DNA from: Aequorivita sp.
GTDB lineage: Bacteria; Bacteroidota; Bacteroidia; Flavobacteriales; Flavobacteriaceae
Direction: 5' to 3'
Assembly (NCBI GenBank): GCA_024637015.1
Contig: JAGXGE010000004.1
Location: forward strand, 62,001-126,000
Length of the DNA stretch: 64,000 nt
Made by a program: the position numbers and the translations under genes. Position 1 is the first letter of the stretch; each line of letters opens with the position of its first letter. Positions 35,601 to 44,525 of this stretch are shown in pieces. The notes beneath the pieces were generated by a model that was not told where the DNA came from, ran no database searches, and saw only the letters and a list, made by a program, of their open reading frames with translations.

Positions 35601-35952
35601 TTACGAAGACGTTTCCAAAAAATATCAAGAACATCTTTCGTATTACAACAGTCTTAAATTCAACAAACAGCGCGTTATTGCAGAGGAAATAATTAGCGAT
35701 ATGGAACGCTACCGAAGTTTGGTGCAACTTGTAGTTATGTATGACGATGAAGCGTATGGCCGCGCAGAAGCAAAAGAGTTCAATGATTACTTAAAACTTT
35801 TCCGCCATTTCTATTCTCCAGATGAAGCGATGGATTTGGACAAAGACGTTCAAAAAGATTCAACCATTGAAATTCCTTTAGATCCAAATCTTTTGAAAGA
35901 AATGGAGCGCGAGCCAACCCAAAAAATTGATGAAGAAGCACCTGTAAATTAA
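32629..35952 (+). CDS. DUF2723 family (GT117-like) membrane glycosyltransferase
   Basis: 1107 residues. The N-terminal half has about a dozen membrane helices and opens with the DUF2723 hallmark SFWDAGEYITTASNLEVGHPPGAPL, where the acidic residues suggest a GT-C type active-site loop. The middle part has QNWDDHDRSNRYTA and FTIGDNDTFALWYAQ, and the C-terminus (~900-1107) is helical and repeat-like, resembling TPRs. These proteins are common in Bacteroidota and are related to O-mannosyltransferases; they probably glycosylate exported proteins or lipids at the periplasmic face (inference). The next gene follows after 6 bases. Confidence 0.85.
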   Translation: MGSFNFTKWNKITGWIVFAIALTTYWLTVEPTASFWDAGEYITTASNLEVGHPPGAPLYQLLGAFFSIFAPDASQIALTINLMSVFSSAFTVLFLFWSLSILLTNIVSKHQEIEKTNSIAIIASAAIGALAFGFTDSFWFNAVEAEVYASAAFLMSVLFYTALRWEREMLEPRGNRWAILIAFIIGLSFGVHFMALLTIPAIGFLYFFKHYKTITVKNFIIANIVTVAILLFIFKLLLPMTMKFFSASELFFVNSMGLPFNSGTIFAALLFIILFVYGLRFTHHKGYKQLNTLLLCVLFIFMGFSSWLMLPIRANAGTVINENNPNNARELLAYYNREQYPETHLFYGPLFTETYVGLDEDNPYKDDKPKYEKDETTGKYIIVNNYKNASQNTDDSQKAFLPRMWSTEHNANYMEFTGGLDFSIKSEYLSEPRLVEEVNKFKQAYNQNLVDKSDYDKFLKNFGEYLDIKKPSFFQNMKFMFEFQFGYMYWRYFMWNFTGRQDDVQGQYTDLHGNWISGVKFIDQLRLGNQDVLSSDMANNKARNTYFFLPLILGVIGLVFHFKNDQKSFWVLLVFFLFTGLALKIYLNERPFEPRERDYALVGSFYVFAMWIGYGVYALFDLLKNYLKPKIALPIVIIATTLAAPVLLATQNWDDHDRSNRYTAQSMGKMYLDSCDKNAILFTIGDNDTFALWYAQNIEGYRQDVRIVNTSLFQTDWYIDDMKKKAFTSDPIPSQLTHDKYRWGTRDFLIYQKTTQDTIDIKTWMNFVANDSPATQMELPSGQQVNTFPSKVIRVPVDKEAVLRNGIVDQKDADKIVPYIDINLKGDVIYKNRMLMLDIIANNNWERPIYFSGGSFGDDDYLWMKDYLQLDGVVYKLVPIRTPINKRSPFDMGRIDANKMYDIVMDWDWGNSGSPDIYHDTETRRNGITYRSNLARLAETLINEGEKGKAEKVLDLAMEKMPVDYFEYYSLLEPYVIGYYELDKKEKARKVYEDVSKKYQEHLSYYNSLKFNKQRVIAEEIISDMERYRSLVQLVVMYDDEAYGRAEAKEFNDYLKLFRHFYSPDEAMDLDKDVQKDSTIEIPLDPNLLKEMEREPTQKIDEEAPVN

Positions 35953-35958
35953 TAGAAA

Positions 35959-36636
35959 GTGCAACTACGTCTAGTAAAAATGCCCAGATTCATTCAGTGG
36001 TTATACCCTGAGCGGATTTGGGCATTTTCACGTAAATCAAACGCTATATATCTCACTTTTGATGATGGCCCAATTCCAGAAGTTACGCCTTGGGTTTTAG
36101 ACATACTTAAAAGTCATAATGCTAAAGCCACATTTTTCTGCATTGGCGATAACGTTAAAAAAAATCCTGAAATTTTCAGAAGAATAATTGCAGAAGGCCA
36201 TTCCGTGGGCAACCACACATTTAACCATTTGAACGGCTGGAAAACCGAAACCTCTGCATATGTTGAGAATGTTTTGAAATGTGAGGACATTATTTCGACC
36301 ATTCAAAAAAACTCCCCCTTTGAAGGGGGCCGGGGGGATGTTTCCAATTCAGAATTATTGTTCCGGCCACCCTATGGCAAAGCCACTTCAAAGCAAGCCA
36401 AAATACTTCAGAAAAAAGGATTTAAAATTGTGATGTGGGATATAATTAGTTATGATTATGAAACTACTATTTCCGAAGAAAAGTGCCTTCAAAATATTTT
36501 GAAAAATATCAAACCTGGAAGCGTGGTTGTTTTTCACGATAGCTTAAAAGCAGAAAAAAACCTTCGTTACGTTCTGCCGAAGGTTTTGGAATTTATATCA
36601 GAAAAAGGGTGGAAATATTTGCCCATTCAGAAATAA
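35959..36636 (+). CDS. Polysaccharide deacetylase (NodB-type) with an internal repeat-derived insertion
   Basis: 225 residues. GTG 35959 is chosen because RLVKMPRFIQ looks like the conserved N-terminus of this subfamily; ATG 35980 is the alternative. No signal peptide. NodB motifs are complete: LTFDDGPIPEVT, HTFNH, LFRPPYG and VVFHDS. Between the helix ending TIQKN and LFRPPYG there is an extra SPFEGGRGD segment encoded by a palindromic repeat (36312-36340), absent from the homologue at 10383. It follows the DUF2723 gene by 6 bases. Substrate unknown; likely cell-envelope or peptidoglycan sugar. Confidence 0.85.
   Translation: MQLRLVKMPRFIQWLYPERIWAFSRKSNAIYLTFDDGPIPEVTPWVLDILKSHNAKATFFCIGDNVKKNPEIFRRIIAEGHSVGNHTFNHLNGWKTETSAYVENVLKCEDIISTIQKNSPFEGGRGDVSNSELLFRPPYGKATSKQAKILQKKGFKIVMWDIISYDYETTISEEKCLQNILKNIKPGSVVVFHDSLKAEKNLRYVLPKVLEFISEKGWKYLPIQK
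36312..36340. repeat. Palindromic interspersed repeat inside a coding region
   Basis: CCCCCTTTGAAGGGGG followed by CCGGGGGGATG. The CCCCCTTTGAAGGGGG core is a palindrome commonly seen between genes in flavobacteria. Here it is read in frame as part of the deacetylase. Confidence 0.65.
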
Positions 36637-36637
36637 G

Positions 36638-36934
36638 TTACACGTATTCATTAACAAGCCCAATAAGCGTATTGGCATCTTGTTCTCCGCTTTGGCGCCA
36701 TTTCATTTCGCCATTTTTGTAGATCATTAAAGTAGGAAGACCCTTTACTCGAAGTGCTTCGGCAAGTTCTTTATTTTTATCCACATCTATTTTTATTACG
36801 CGAGCTTTATCGCCCAATGCGGCAGCTACGTCTCTCAATACAGGGTGCATTCCTTTACAAGACTCATCCCATTCAGCATAAAAGTCCAACAGAACTGGGA
36901 TACGGGTTTCAATTAATTCTCCAAATTTTGACAT
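36638..36934 (-). CDS. Thioredoxin-fold protein with a single active-site Cys
   Basis: 98 residues, cytoplasmic. Thioredoxin pattern: VLLDFYAEW, then DESCKGM, a KIDVDKN strand, and cis-Pro in VKGLPTLMIYKNGE. The usual CGPC is DESC, so the first (attacking) Cys is Asp23 and only Cys26 remains. It cannot do ordinary dithiol exchange. It could bind partners, act with glutathione-like thiols, or serve as a chaperone. Convergent with the deacetylase; stops are one base apart. Confidence 0.85.
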   Translation of the reverse strand: MSKFGELIETRIPVLLDFYAEWDESCKGMHPVLRDVAAALGDKARVIKIDVDKNKELAEALRVKGLPTLMIYKNGEMKWRQSGEQDANTLIGLVNEYV

Positions 36935-36988
36935 TCGCCTAATGTGTTAGTTGAACAATTGTATTACAAATATAACATTTCCCGATTA

Positions 36989-38215
36989 TTATACGGTATT
37001 CTGTCTTTTTTTAAGTTGGATAACGGAAATTTCTGGCCAAATACCCACGCGCCCCGGATAGCCCAAAAAGCCGAAACCGCGATTCACGTTTATATACCTT
37101 CCAAATTCCTCATATATTCCGGCCCAATTTTTATACCTATATTTTATGGGGCTCCATTTTATTATTCCCGGAATTTCAATGCCAAATTGCATTCCGTGCG
37201 TATGGCCACTCAACGTTAAATGAAAATGTCGTGGATCGTCCTTTACCTTTGCTTGCCAATGTGACGGATCGTGGCTCATCAATATTTTAAAATCGCTATC
37301 TGAAACTCCCTCACAAGCTTTATCTAAATCGCCAGTTTGTTTAAAACCGTTTTCACCCCAATTTTCAACACCCACCAAAGCAATTTTCTGCCCGTTTTTT
37401 TTGAAATATCTATTTTCGTTCAGCAACAGATCCCAACCCATTTCTTTTTGAAGTGATTTCAATTTCTCAAGGTTTTCAGCTTTTTCAGTCGCACTTTCCC
37501 AATTTACATAATCACCATAATCGTGGTTCCCCAAAATAGCGTAAACACCTCGCGGAGCCTTCAAAGTTGAAAAAAGTATTTTCCAATCGTTCATTTCATC
37601 TGCGACATTGTTAACCAAATCACCAGTAAAAAGAATCACATCGCTTTGCTGTTCATTTATAAGATTAACGGCATATTCCACTTTGTGACGGTTGTCAAAA
37701 CTACCGCTGTGCACATCGCTAATCTGCGTTAAAGTAAAACCGTCAAATTCATCTGGAAGATCATCAAATTCCAATGCATATTTAAGGACTTTGTAATTGT
37801 ACTTCCCTTGAACCATTCCGTAAATAAGCGATGCAAAAGGGATTGCTGCAATCCCTAAAACAATTACACTCACAAATTTTCTGCGGGAAGCCATAAAATT
37901 TACCTCGTTACTTCCAGCAGCTTTCATAAAGATGCCAACAAAAAAACGGGCGATATCTTCACCAAACATAAAAACTATTATGATCAATTTCGGAAGAAAA
38001 ACAGCAAGAAAAATTCCGAAGAAATACATTTTCGGCGGCTCCATCATTTTTGCGGAACCAAAAAAAGAGAGTTGATATATCAATCCTGCTAAAACAGCCA
38101 GTGAAATAAAAACATAAAATCCGTGTAGCCATGGACTTTTTGTAATCATTTTTACAGCCTGAAAGGCATAAATATCAACAAGAATGTAAATGATAATAAA
38201 AATGAGCCAACGCAT
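36989..38215 (-). CDS. Membrane metallophosphoesterase
   Basis: 408 residues from ATG 38215; the longer frame lacks support and runs into the upstream gap. Four N-terminal membrane helices (~res 1-140) precede a calcineurin-like domain with all metal motifs: ISDVHSG, TGDLVNN, GNHDYGDYV, MSHDPSHW and SGHTHGMQFG. Members of this family include UDP-diacylglucosamine hydrolase-like and other envelope phosphoesterases. Substrate unknown. It is divergent from the GH92 gene. Confidence 0.88.
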   Translation of the reverse strand: MRWLIFIIIYILVDIYAFQAVKMITKSPWLHGFYVFISLAVLAGLIYQLSFFGSAKMMEPPKMYFFGIFLAVFLPKLIIIVFMFGEDIARFFVGIFMKAAGSNEVNFMASRRKFVSVIVLGIAAIPFASLIYGMVQGKYNYKVLKYALEFDDLPDEFDGFTLTQISDVHSGSFDNRHKVEYAVNLINEQQSDVILFTGDLVNNVADEMNDWKILFSTLKAPRGVYAILGNHDYGDYVNWESATEKAENLEKLKSLQKEMGWDLLLNENRYFKKNGQKIALVGVENWGENGFKQTGDLDKACEGVSDSDFKILMSHDPSHWQAKVKDDPRHFHLTLSGHTHGMQFGIEIPGIIKWSPIKYRYKNWAGIYEEFGRYINVNRGFGFLGYPGRVGIWPEISVIQLKKRQNTV

Positions 38216-38317
38216 AGAATAGAAAGAATTTTTAAAGATAGTATGTTTCAAAAAACTGAAATGCTACTTCACTTTATTTTAACTGTTTTAGTATCTTTTC
38301 AAAATATTTTTTTTGAA

Positions 38318-41239
38318 ATGCGAAAAACCTTATCCCTATTATTTTGTTTCTTCTCATTTTTCTGTTTTTCACAGGAAAAAGTTTCACCCGAAAAACTTAT
38401 ATCATACGTCAACCCATTTATTGGCACTGGCGGTCATGGACATACCTATCCAGGTGCTACTATGCCGTTCGGAATGATACAATTGAGCCCAGATACACGT
38501 TTAGAGGGCTGGGACGGCTGCAGCGGTTATCATTATAGTGATGAATACATTTACGGATTTTCACACACCCACCTCAGTGGAACGGGTGTTAGCGATTATG
38601 GCGATGTACTTTTGATGCCTACAAATACTGTAAATTTCAATAACGGCGCAGATGGAAACTTGGGCTACCGCGCCCATTTTTCACATGAAAATGAAACTGC
38701 TTCTCCGGGTTTTTACAAAGTACTTTTAGATGAAACAAATATTGAAGTGGAACTAACAGTTTCAAAAAGAAGCGGAATTCACCATTATACTTTTCCAAAT
38801 AATTCAAAGCAGGTTGTCATACTAGATTTGGAACACCGCGACAAAGTGTTGAGTTCTGAAATCAATGTGATTTCAAAAAACGAAATTTCTGGCCATCGCC
38901 ATTCAGAAGGTTGGGCAAAAGACCAGCGACTTTTTTTCAATATTGAATTTTCCAGACCCTATAAAAATATAGTTTTTTTGAATGAAAAAACTGAAGGTAA
39001 AAAAGTGAAAGTGGCTTTTGAATTTGACCCTTCCGAAGGAAAAGAACTTGAAGTTAAAGCAGCAATTTCAGCAGTTGACGAAGCTGGCGCGAAGAAAAAC
39101 CTGGAAGCAGAAATTGGTGATAAATCATTTCAGCAAGTAAAAACCGAAGCCGAAAATACTTGGGAAAAACAGCTTAAAAAAATCGAAATCCATCCCGAAT
39201 CATCGGGAGAAAACGAAAACCAAAAAACAATTTTCTATACTGCCCTTTATCACACGATGATTGCGCCAAACTTGTATCAAGACATTGACTACCGTTACCG
39301 TGGAATAGATTTAAAGATTCATCAGTCCAAAGATTTTCAGAACTACACCGTTTTTTCACTTTGGGACACCTATCGCGCTGCGCATCCGCTTTATACAATT
39401 ATTGAAAAAGAACGAACTTCTGATTTTATTAATTCACTTTTAGGAAAATATGATGACGGCGGAATCCTTCCCATTTGGCCATTGGCAGGCAATTACACTT
39501 GGTGTATGGTCGGTTATCACGCCGTTCCGGTTATTGCCGATGCATACTTAAAAGGGATCAATGATTTTGACGCTGAAAAAGCATTCGAAGCGATGAAGCA
39601 CAGCGCAATGCAAGATAAATTAGGATTGAAAAGTTATAAGAAATTCGGTTTTATTCCTGTAGAAGAAGAAAGCGAGTCGGTGTCAAAAACCTTGGAATAT
39701 GCATATGATGATTGGACGATTGCAGAAATGGCGAAAGCCATGGGCAAAACAGAAGATTACAGACTTTTCTCTGAAAGGGCTCAGGGTTATAAAAACGTTT
39801 TCGACCCCGAAACCAAATTTATGCGTGGTCGTTTTCGAAATACTTGGTTCGGGCCTTTTGACCCGTATGAAGTGAATTTCAACTATACCGAAGCAAATTC
39901 GTGGCAATACAGTTTTTATGTGCCCCAAGATATTTCGGGATTGATAGATTTAATGGGAGGAAAAACCGAATTTGAAAAACAGCTCGACAAACTTTTCACT
40001 GCAAAAAATGAAACCTCTGGCCGCGAACAGGCTGATATTACAGGCTTAATTGGTCAATATGCACACGGGAACGAACCGAGTCACCATATGGCCTATCTCT
40101 ATAATTTTGTAAACAAACCAGCAAAAACTCAAGAAAAAGTTCGCCAAATATTAAATGAAATGTACCAAAACACACCCGACGGAATTTCCGGCAACGAGGA
40201 TTGCGGGCAAATGAGCGCCTGGTATGTTTTCAGTGCGATGGGGTTTTATCCCGTAACACCAGTTAGCAATCAATATATTATCGGAACGCCTTTATTTGAA
40301 ATGGTTACGATTAATTTAGAAGATGGAAAGACCTTTGAAATTGAAGCTGAAAACATTTCCGGTGAAAACAAATATATCGCTTCGGCAAAACTGAATGGAA
40401 AGTCTTTAAAGAGAAGTTTTATACAGCATTCCGAAATTATGAATGGCGGAAAACTGGTTTTTAAAATGACCGAAAAACCTACAACTTGGGCCACAAAAGA
40501 TGATGAAATTCCAAAGACGGAAATCACTGAAAATCTAATTGTTCCAGCACCATTCATTGCAAAAGGGGATGTGGCTTTTAAGAACGAAACTGAAATTTCG
40601 TTGGATATGCCTATTTCTGAAACCGAAATTCTATACAGCTTAAATAATTCTGACTTTAAAATATATACTGAACCATTTACAATTTCGGAAGAAACAGAAT
40701 TAAAAACATATGCTTCTAACGGCTTTGGAAAAGAAAGTAAAATTCTTTCAACCCATTTTTACAAGATTGATCCCAACCTCAGCATAAAACTTGATGCCGA
40801 ATACGCCAACCAATATAACGGCGGCGGTGGCAATGCTTTGATTGACGGCGTTCATGGCACAATCGATTTTCGAACTGGGGCTTGGCAGGGCTATCACAAC
40901 AAAGATTTAAAAGCGACCGTGGATCTAGGTTCAAAAAAAGAAGTTAAAAACATTTCGGTGAATTTTCTTCAAGATCAACGCAGCTGGATTTTTTATCCCA
41001 CGGAAGTTTTCTGCACAGTTTCAGAAAATGGAAAGGATTTTACTGAGTTGCCAATTCAAACAATAAATGCAGAAAAACCTTCGGAAGAAGCTGGAATCAC
41101 TACGATTCAATTTGAAATAAATAAAAATATCCAATACCTGAAAATCACTGCAAAAAACTTTGGCGATCTTCCGAAAGGTCATTTGGGGTATGGCGGAAAA
41201 GCTTGGCTTTTTGTGGATGAAATAGAAATTGAAAATTGA
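38318..41239 (+). CDS. GH92 family alpha-mannosidase with C-terminal F5/8 (discoidin-like) domain
   Basis: 973 residues from ATG 38318, where a signal peptide (LLFCFFSFFCFSQE) starts; the longer frame upstream has no signal. GH92 hallmark near residue 30: YVNPFIGTGGHGHTYPGA, then GWDGCSGYHY and GFSHTHLSGTG. The GNEDCGQMSAWYVFSAMG segment (~res 630) carries the conserved acid region. After it come a chitobiase/Fn3-like domain (~760-810) and an F5/8-type carbohydrate-binding domain (~830-970). GH92 enzymes are Ca-dependent exo-mannosidases acting on N-glycan or fungal mannans. Exported, probably periplasmic or surface. It leads a four-gene operon with a glycosylasparaginase and a sugar permease. 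Confidence 0.9.
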   Translation: MRKTLSLLFCFFSFFCFSQEKVSPEKLISYVNPFIGTGGHGHTYPGATMPFGMIQLSPDTRLEGWDGCSGYHYSDEYIYGFSHTHLSGTGVSDYGDVLLMPTNTVNFNNGADGNLGYRAHFSHENETASPGFYKVLLDETNIEVELTVSKRSGIHHYTFPNNSKQVVILDLEHRDKVLSSEINVISKNEISGHRHSEGWAKDQRLFFNIEFSRPYKNIVFLNEKTEGKKVKVAFEFDPSEGKELEVKAAISAVDEAGAKKNLEAEIGDKSFQQVKTEAENTWEKQLKKIEIHPESSGENENQKTIFYTALYHTMIAPNLYQDIDYRYRGIDLKIHQSKDFQNYTVFSLWDTYRAAHPLYTIIEKERTSDFINSLLGKYDDGGILPIWPLAGNYTWCMVGYHAVPVIADAYLKGINDFDAEKAFEAMKHSAMQDKLGLKSYKKFGFIPVEEESESVSKTLEYAYDDWTIAEMAKAMGKTEDYRLFSERAQGYKNVFDPETKFMRGRFRNTWFGPFDPYEVNFNYTEANSWQYSFYVPQDISGLIDLMGGKTEFEKQLDKLFTAKNETSGREQADITGLIGQYAHGNEPSHHMAYLYNFVNKPAKTQEKVRQILNEMYQNTPDGISGNEDCGQMSAWYVFSAMGFYPVTPVSNQYIIGTPLFEMVTINLEDGKTFEIEAENISGENKYIASAKLNGKSLKRSFIQHSEIMNGGKLVFKMTEKPTTWATKDDEIPKTEITENLIVPAPFIAKGDVAFKNETEISLDMPISETEILYSLNNSDFKIYTEPFTISEETELKTYASNGFGKESKILSTHFYKIDPNLSIKLDAEYANQYNGGGGNALIDGVHGTIDFRTGAWQGYHNKDLKATVDLGSKKEVKNISVNFLQDQRSWIFYPTEVFCTVSENGKDFTELPIQTINAEKPSEEAGITTIQFEINKNIQYLKITAKNFGDLPKGHLGYGGKAWLFVDEIEIEN

Positions 41240-41295
41240 ATCACGACTGAAGGGAAACACGAACCACGACTAAACTAATGTTTTGACTTTAAAAT

Positions 41296-41853
41296 ATGAT
41301 TAATTTTAAAACAAAAGTCAACCCTAATCAATTTGAAAAAGAATTAGGTAAGCTCCTGAAAATCTACACCACCACTATTTCTGGCTTTACGTTTGTTTTA
41401 CTAATTTATTCGATTTTGATTTTAATAATTGGTATTGTTAAATCTATAGAATTGATTAATACTTTTAATAGTGAATTCTTTATCTGGATTGCTATAACAT
41501 TTTCAATGCTTTTTATTATAATTTACTTACCACTCGCTATAAGATATTGTTATGTCGCAACATTCGAAAATGGAATAGTCGTTAAGAAAAGATACAAAGC
41601 TATAGTTGTAAAAAATAAAGAGATTACAAAAATTGAGTTACGTAATCTATCAATCTTTTATAATTATTTTAGATCCGACAATTTTAAAAGATTAGCTATT
41701 GATATATTCCTAAATGATCGCAGTATTTCAATTGGAGAAAGTTACCGTATTTTTGAATTAATCCCTTATCCAAGAATTCCTAGTTCCACTAAAATTTGGG
41801 ATATTAAAGTATTATATATAGAGCTTGAATGTACTTTAAATAAAAATTTATAG
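41296..41853 (+). CDS. Small membrane protein of unknown function
   Basis: 185 residues. Two hydrophobic helices at about residues 28-50 and 62-84, then a soluble C-terminal part rich in beta pattern (PH-like organisation is possible but unproven). No motif recognised. It is AT-richer than its neighbours and sits between GH92 and glycosylasparaginase genes with short gaps (56 and 29 bases), so it is probably in the same transcript. Confidence 0.6.
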   Translation: MINFKTKVNPNQFEKELGKLLKIYTTTISGFTFVLLIYSILILIIGIVKSIELINTFNSEFFIWIAITFSMLFIIIYLPLAIRYCYVATFENGIVVKKRYKAIVVKNKEITKIELRNLSIFYNYFRSDNFKRLAIDIFLNDRSISIGESYRIFELIPYPRIPSSTKIWDIKVLYIELECTLNKNL

Positions 41854-41882
41854 CTTTCACTCTGAAACCTGAAACAATACTT

Positions 41883-42881
41883 ATGAAACGCAGAAAATTT
41901 ATTCAAAATGCTTCCCTTTCCACTTTTGGAATTGCAGTTGGATCCTCAGTTTTTGCTTCAGAAATTAAAAAATCAATTTCTGAAGTAAATGAAATTCTGC
42001 CTAAAAATGCTGGATATCCAATGGTAATTGCCACTTGGAACGTAAATGATAGCACTGCTGAAGCGTGGCGCGTTTTGCAGGAAGGGAAATCTGCACTTGA
42101 TGCTGTAGAAAAGGGCTGTATGATTGAAGAGGCCAATGCTGAAGGACAATCCGTTGGAATTGGAGGTCTGCCTGATCGTGATGGAAATGTAACGTTGGAC
42201 GCTTGTATTATGAACAAAGAGGGTGATTATGGTGCCGTGGTCTATCTTCAGAATATTATGCACCCAATTTCCGTAGCAAGAAAAGTAATGGAAGATACGA
42301 CGCATGTTATTTTAGCTGGAAAAGGCGCAGAACAATTTGCAATTTCCGAAGGTTTTGAAAAAACGAATTTGTTGACAGAGGCCTCCAAAAAAGCTTGGGA
42401 AGAATGGAAAAAGACGTCAAAATACAAACCAATAATAAATATTGAAAACCACGACACCATAGGTATGCTGGCAATTGATAAAAACGGCGATATTTCTGGA
42501 GGTTGTACTACAAGCGGACTTGCATACAAAATGGCTGGACGCGTAGGCGATTCGCCTATAATTGGTTCGGGATTGTTTATTGATAATCAAGTGGGTGGCG
42601 CAACTGCAACAGGTTTGGGCGAGGAAGTTTTAAAAACCGTTGGAAGTTTTCTAATTGTGGAATTGATGCGTCAAGGCAAAACTCCGCAAGAAGCCTGCGA
42701 AGAAGCTATTGGCAGAATTATTAAAAAGAACCCTGATTTTAAGGATTTTCAGGTTGGTTACATTGCAGTGAACAAAAAGGGTGAAACAGGTTATTATTCT
42801 ATTCACGATGGGTTTTGGATAACGAAATATCAAAACGAAAAGAATGAAAATATTCCTTCGAGTTTTTATGACAAAAAATAA
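41883..42881 (+). CDS. N4-(beta-N-acetylglucosaminyl)-L-asparaginase (glycosylasparaginase), exported
   Basis: 332 residues. A twin-arginine-like start (KRRKFIQNASLSTFGIAVGSSVFA) suggests Tat or Sec export. Ntn-hydrolase maturation site in NHDTIGMLAID with nucleophile Thr192, then RVGDSPIIGSGLF and GGATATGLGEE substrate motifs. It cleaves the GlcNAc-Asn bond of N-glycopeptides. With GH92 and a sugar permease this points to breakdown of N-linked glycans. 27 bases before the permease start. Confidence 0.9.
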   Translation: MKRRKFIQNASLSTFGIAVGSSVFASEIKKSISEVNEILPKNAGYPMVIATWNVNDSTAEAWRVLQEGKSALDAVEKGCMIEEANAEGQSVGIGGLPDRDGNVTLDACIMNKEGDYGAVVYLQNIMHPISVARKVMEDTTHVILAGKGAEQFAISEGFEKTNLLTEASKKAWEEWKKTSKYKPIINIENHDTIGMLAIDKNGDISGGCTTSGLAYKMAGRVGDSPIIGSGLFIDNQVGGATATGLGEEVLKTVGSFLIVELMRQGKTPQEACEEAIGRIIKKNPDFKDFQVGYIAVNKKGETGYYSIHDGFWITKYQNEKNENIPSSFYDKK

Positions 42882-42908
42882 TATTGCTAGACTCAACAAC
42901 AAATAACA

Positions 42909-44213
42909 ATGACCGAAAAAAAACCCTTCCGCTCCGCTTTTATAACCGTTACCGTACTTTTTTTCCTTTGGGGATTTATTACTGTTTTGGTCGATAGTTT
43001 AATTCCGCGTTTAAAAGATGTTTTTGAGCTCACTTATTTTCAAGCGGGACTTGTTCAGTTTGCTTTTTTTTTGGCTTATTTGGTGATTTCTGTTCCCGCA
43101 GGGGCTTTGCTTTCACGCATAGGTTATCAAAAAGGGATAATTGTAGGCTTGGTAACTATGGCAATTGGCTGCTTGCTCTTTTATCCAGCAGCTGCGGATA
43201 GGGAATTTTGGATTTTTTTAGTTGCGTATTTCACACTTGCGGGTGGAATAACCGTATTGCAAGTAGCTGCAAATCCGTACGTCTCGGTTTTGGGAAGTGA
43301 AGATGGCGCTTCAAGCAGATTGAATCTTTCACAAGCTTTCAACTCTTTGGGAACAGCGATTGCACCTTTAATCGGCGCTTCCTTTTTGTTGAGTGATACC
43401 ATTAAATCTTCGGAAGAAATTTCAGTTTTAGCGGATGTTGACCGCAGTACTTATTACATTTCGGAAGCTTCAGCTGTTCAAACGCCTTTCCTATTTATTG
43501 CAGCATTTATAGGGTTTTTGGCATTGTTATTTGTTTTTATAAAACTTCCGAAGATTTTGGAAAAAAGTCCCGTGGGTGGCTACGGAAAACTTCTGAAAAA
43601 TAAAATCGTGATGCTCGGCGCTTTGGGTATTTTCCTATACGTAGGTGCGGAAGTTGCTATTGGCAGTTATTTGGTGAATTATTTTATGAGTATGAATATT
43701 GCAGAAATAATCCAGCAAAACGAAACCATGAAATACATTGCAGAACGTCTTTTAAACACAGATATAAATATGATAGATAACAAGGCAATTGTGGGCGCAT
43801 TTGTTGTTTTTTACTGGAGTGGTGCCATGGTTGGTCGATTTGTAGGAGCGTATCTCACAAAAATAATTAAGCCTTCAAAAGTGCTTTCTGTATTTGCTGT
43901 TTTGGCCGTAACAATGTTATTGATTTCAATGAATACAAGTGGTTTAACAGCTATGTGGTCTATTCTTGCTGTTGGACTTTTCAATTCTATAATGTTTCCA
44001 ACAATCTTTGCTTTGACTATTGATGGTTTGGGAGATTTGAAACCTCAGGCTTCTGGTTTGCTTTGTATGGCAATTGTGGGAGGCGCCGTTATTCCGCCAG
44101 CGTATGGTTTTTTAACTGACAATGTCGGTTTTAAAATTGCACTTCTACTCGTGATTGCCTGTTATGGTTACATCTTTATTTTTGGGAGAATGAAAAGTCG
44201 TTCGCGCATATAG
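42909..44213 (+). CDS. FucP-type sugar/proton symporter (MFS)
   Basis: 434 residues with about twelve hydrophobic helices. It matches the fucose/glucose-galactose permease family: FLWGFITVLVDSLIPRLK, AANPYVSVLG, SRLNLSQAFNSLGTAIAP. It should import a monosaccharide (released mannose, GlcNAc or fucose). Last gene of the glycan operon; a terminator lies about 150 bases downstream. Confidence 0.9.
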   Translation: MTEKKPFRSAFITVTVLFFLWGFITVLVDSLIPRLKDVFELTYFQAGLVQFAFFLAYLVISVPAGALLSRIGYQKGIIVGLVTMAIGCLLFYPAAADREFWIFLVAYFTLAGGITVLQVAANPYVSVLGSEDGASSRLNLSQAFNSLGTAIAPLIGASFLLSDTIKSSEEISVLADVDRSTYYISEASAVQTPFLFIAAFIGFLALLFVFIKLPKILEKSPVGGYGKLLKNKIVMLGALGIFLYVGAEVAIGSYLVNYFMSMNIAEIIQQNETMKYIAERLLNTDINMIDNKAIVGAFVVFYWSGAMVGRFVGAYLTKIIKPSKVLSVFAVLAVTMLLISMNTSGLTAMWSILAVGLFNSIMFPTIFALTIDGLGDLKPQASGLLCMAIVGGAVIPPAYGFLTDNVGFKIALLLVIACYGYIFIFGRMKSRSRI

Positions 44214-44360
44214 TCAACATTTTAGCTTTCATTCACTAAAAAAACCATAACATTCACTAAAAATTTATTTATATAATCGGGTTAAGTTTTTAGTTTACAG
44301 CTTTACGTTTAAAAAATTGTTGTGAACTAAGTTATGTTCTTGATTTCTGATTTGATTAAA

Positions 44361-44386
44361 GAAAGCCACTGTGGGGTGTGGCTTTC
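44361..44386 (+). terminator. Rho-independent terminator of the glycan operon
   Basis: GAAAGCCAC and GTGGCTTTC form a 9-bp stem around an 8-base loop, followed by a T-run on the plus strand. Confidence 0.8.
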
Positions 44387-44499
44387 TTTTAATAGTTTTT
44401 TAATAATACTGAATTAAGGATAAGGTAATAGTAAGTTATTAGTTTTGACCTGAAATCAATCGTGATCAAATTGTTTTCAATTTTCAGTGTTAAAGAGTA

Positions 44500-44525
44500 A
44501 AGTCGCTTTTGAGGAGGAGCGACTT
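44500..44525. terminator. Hairpin near the cphA 3' end
   Basis: AAGTCGCT and AGCGACTT form an 8-bp stem, followed by TTGCTTTTTT on the plus strand. It lies 9 bases beyond the cphA stop and may serve both directions. Confidence 0.5.
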
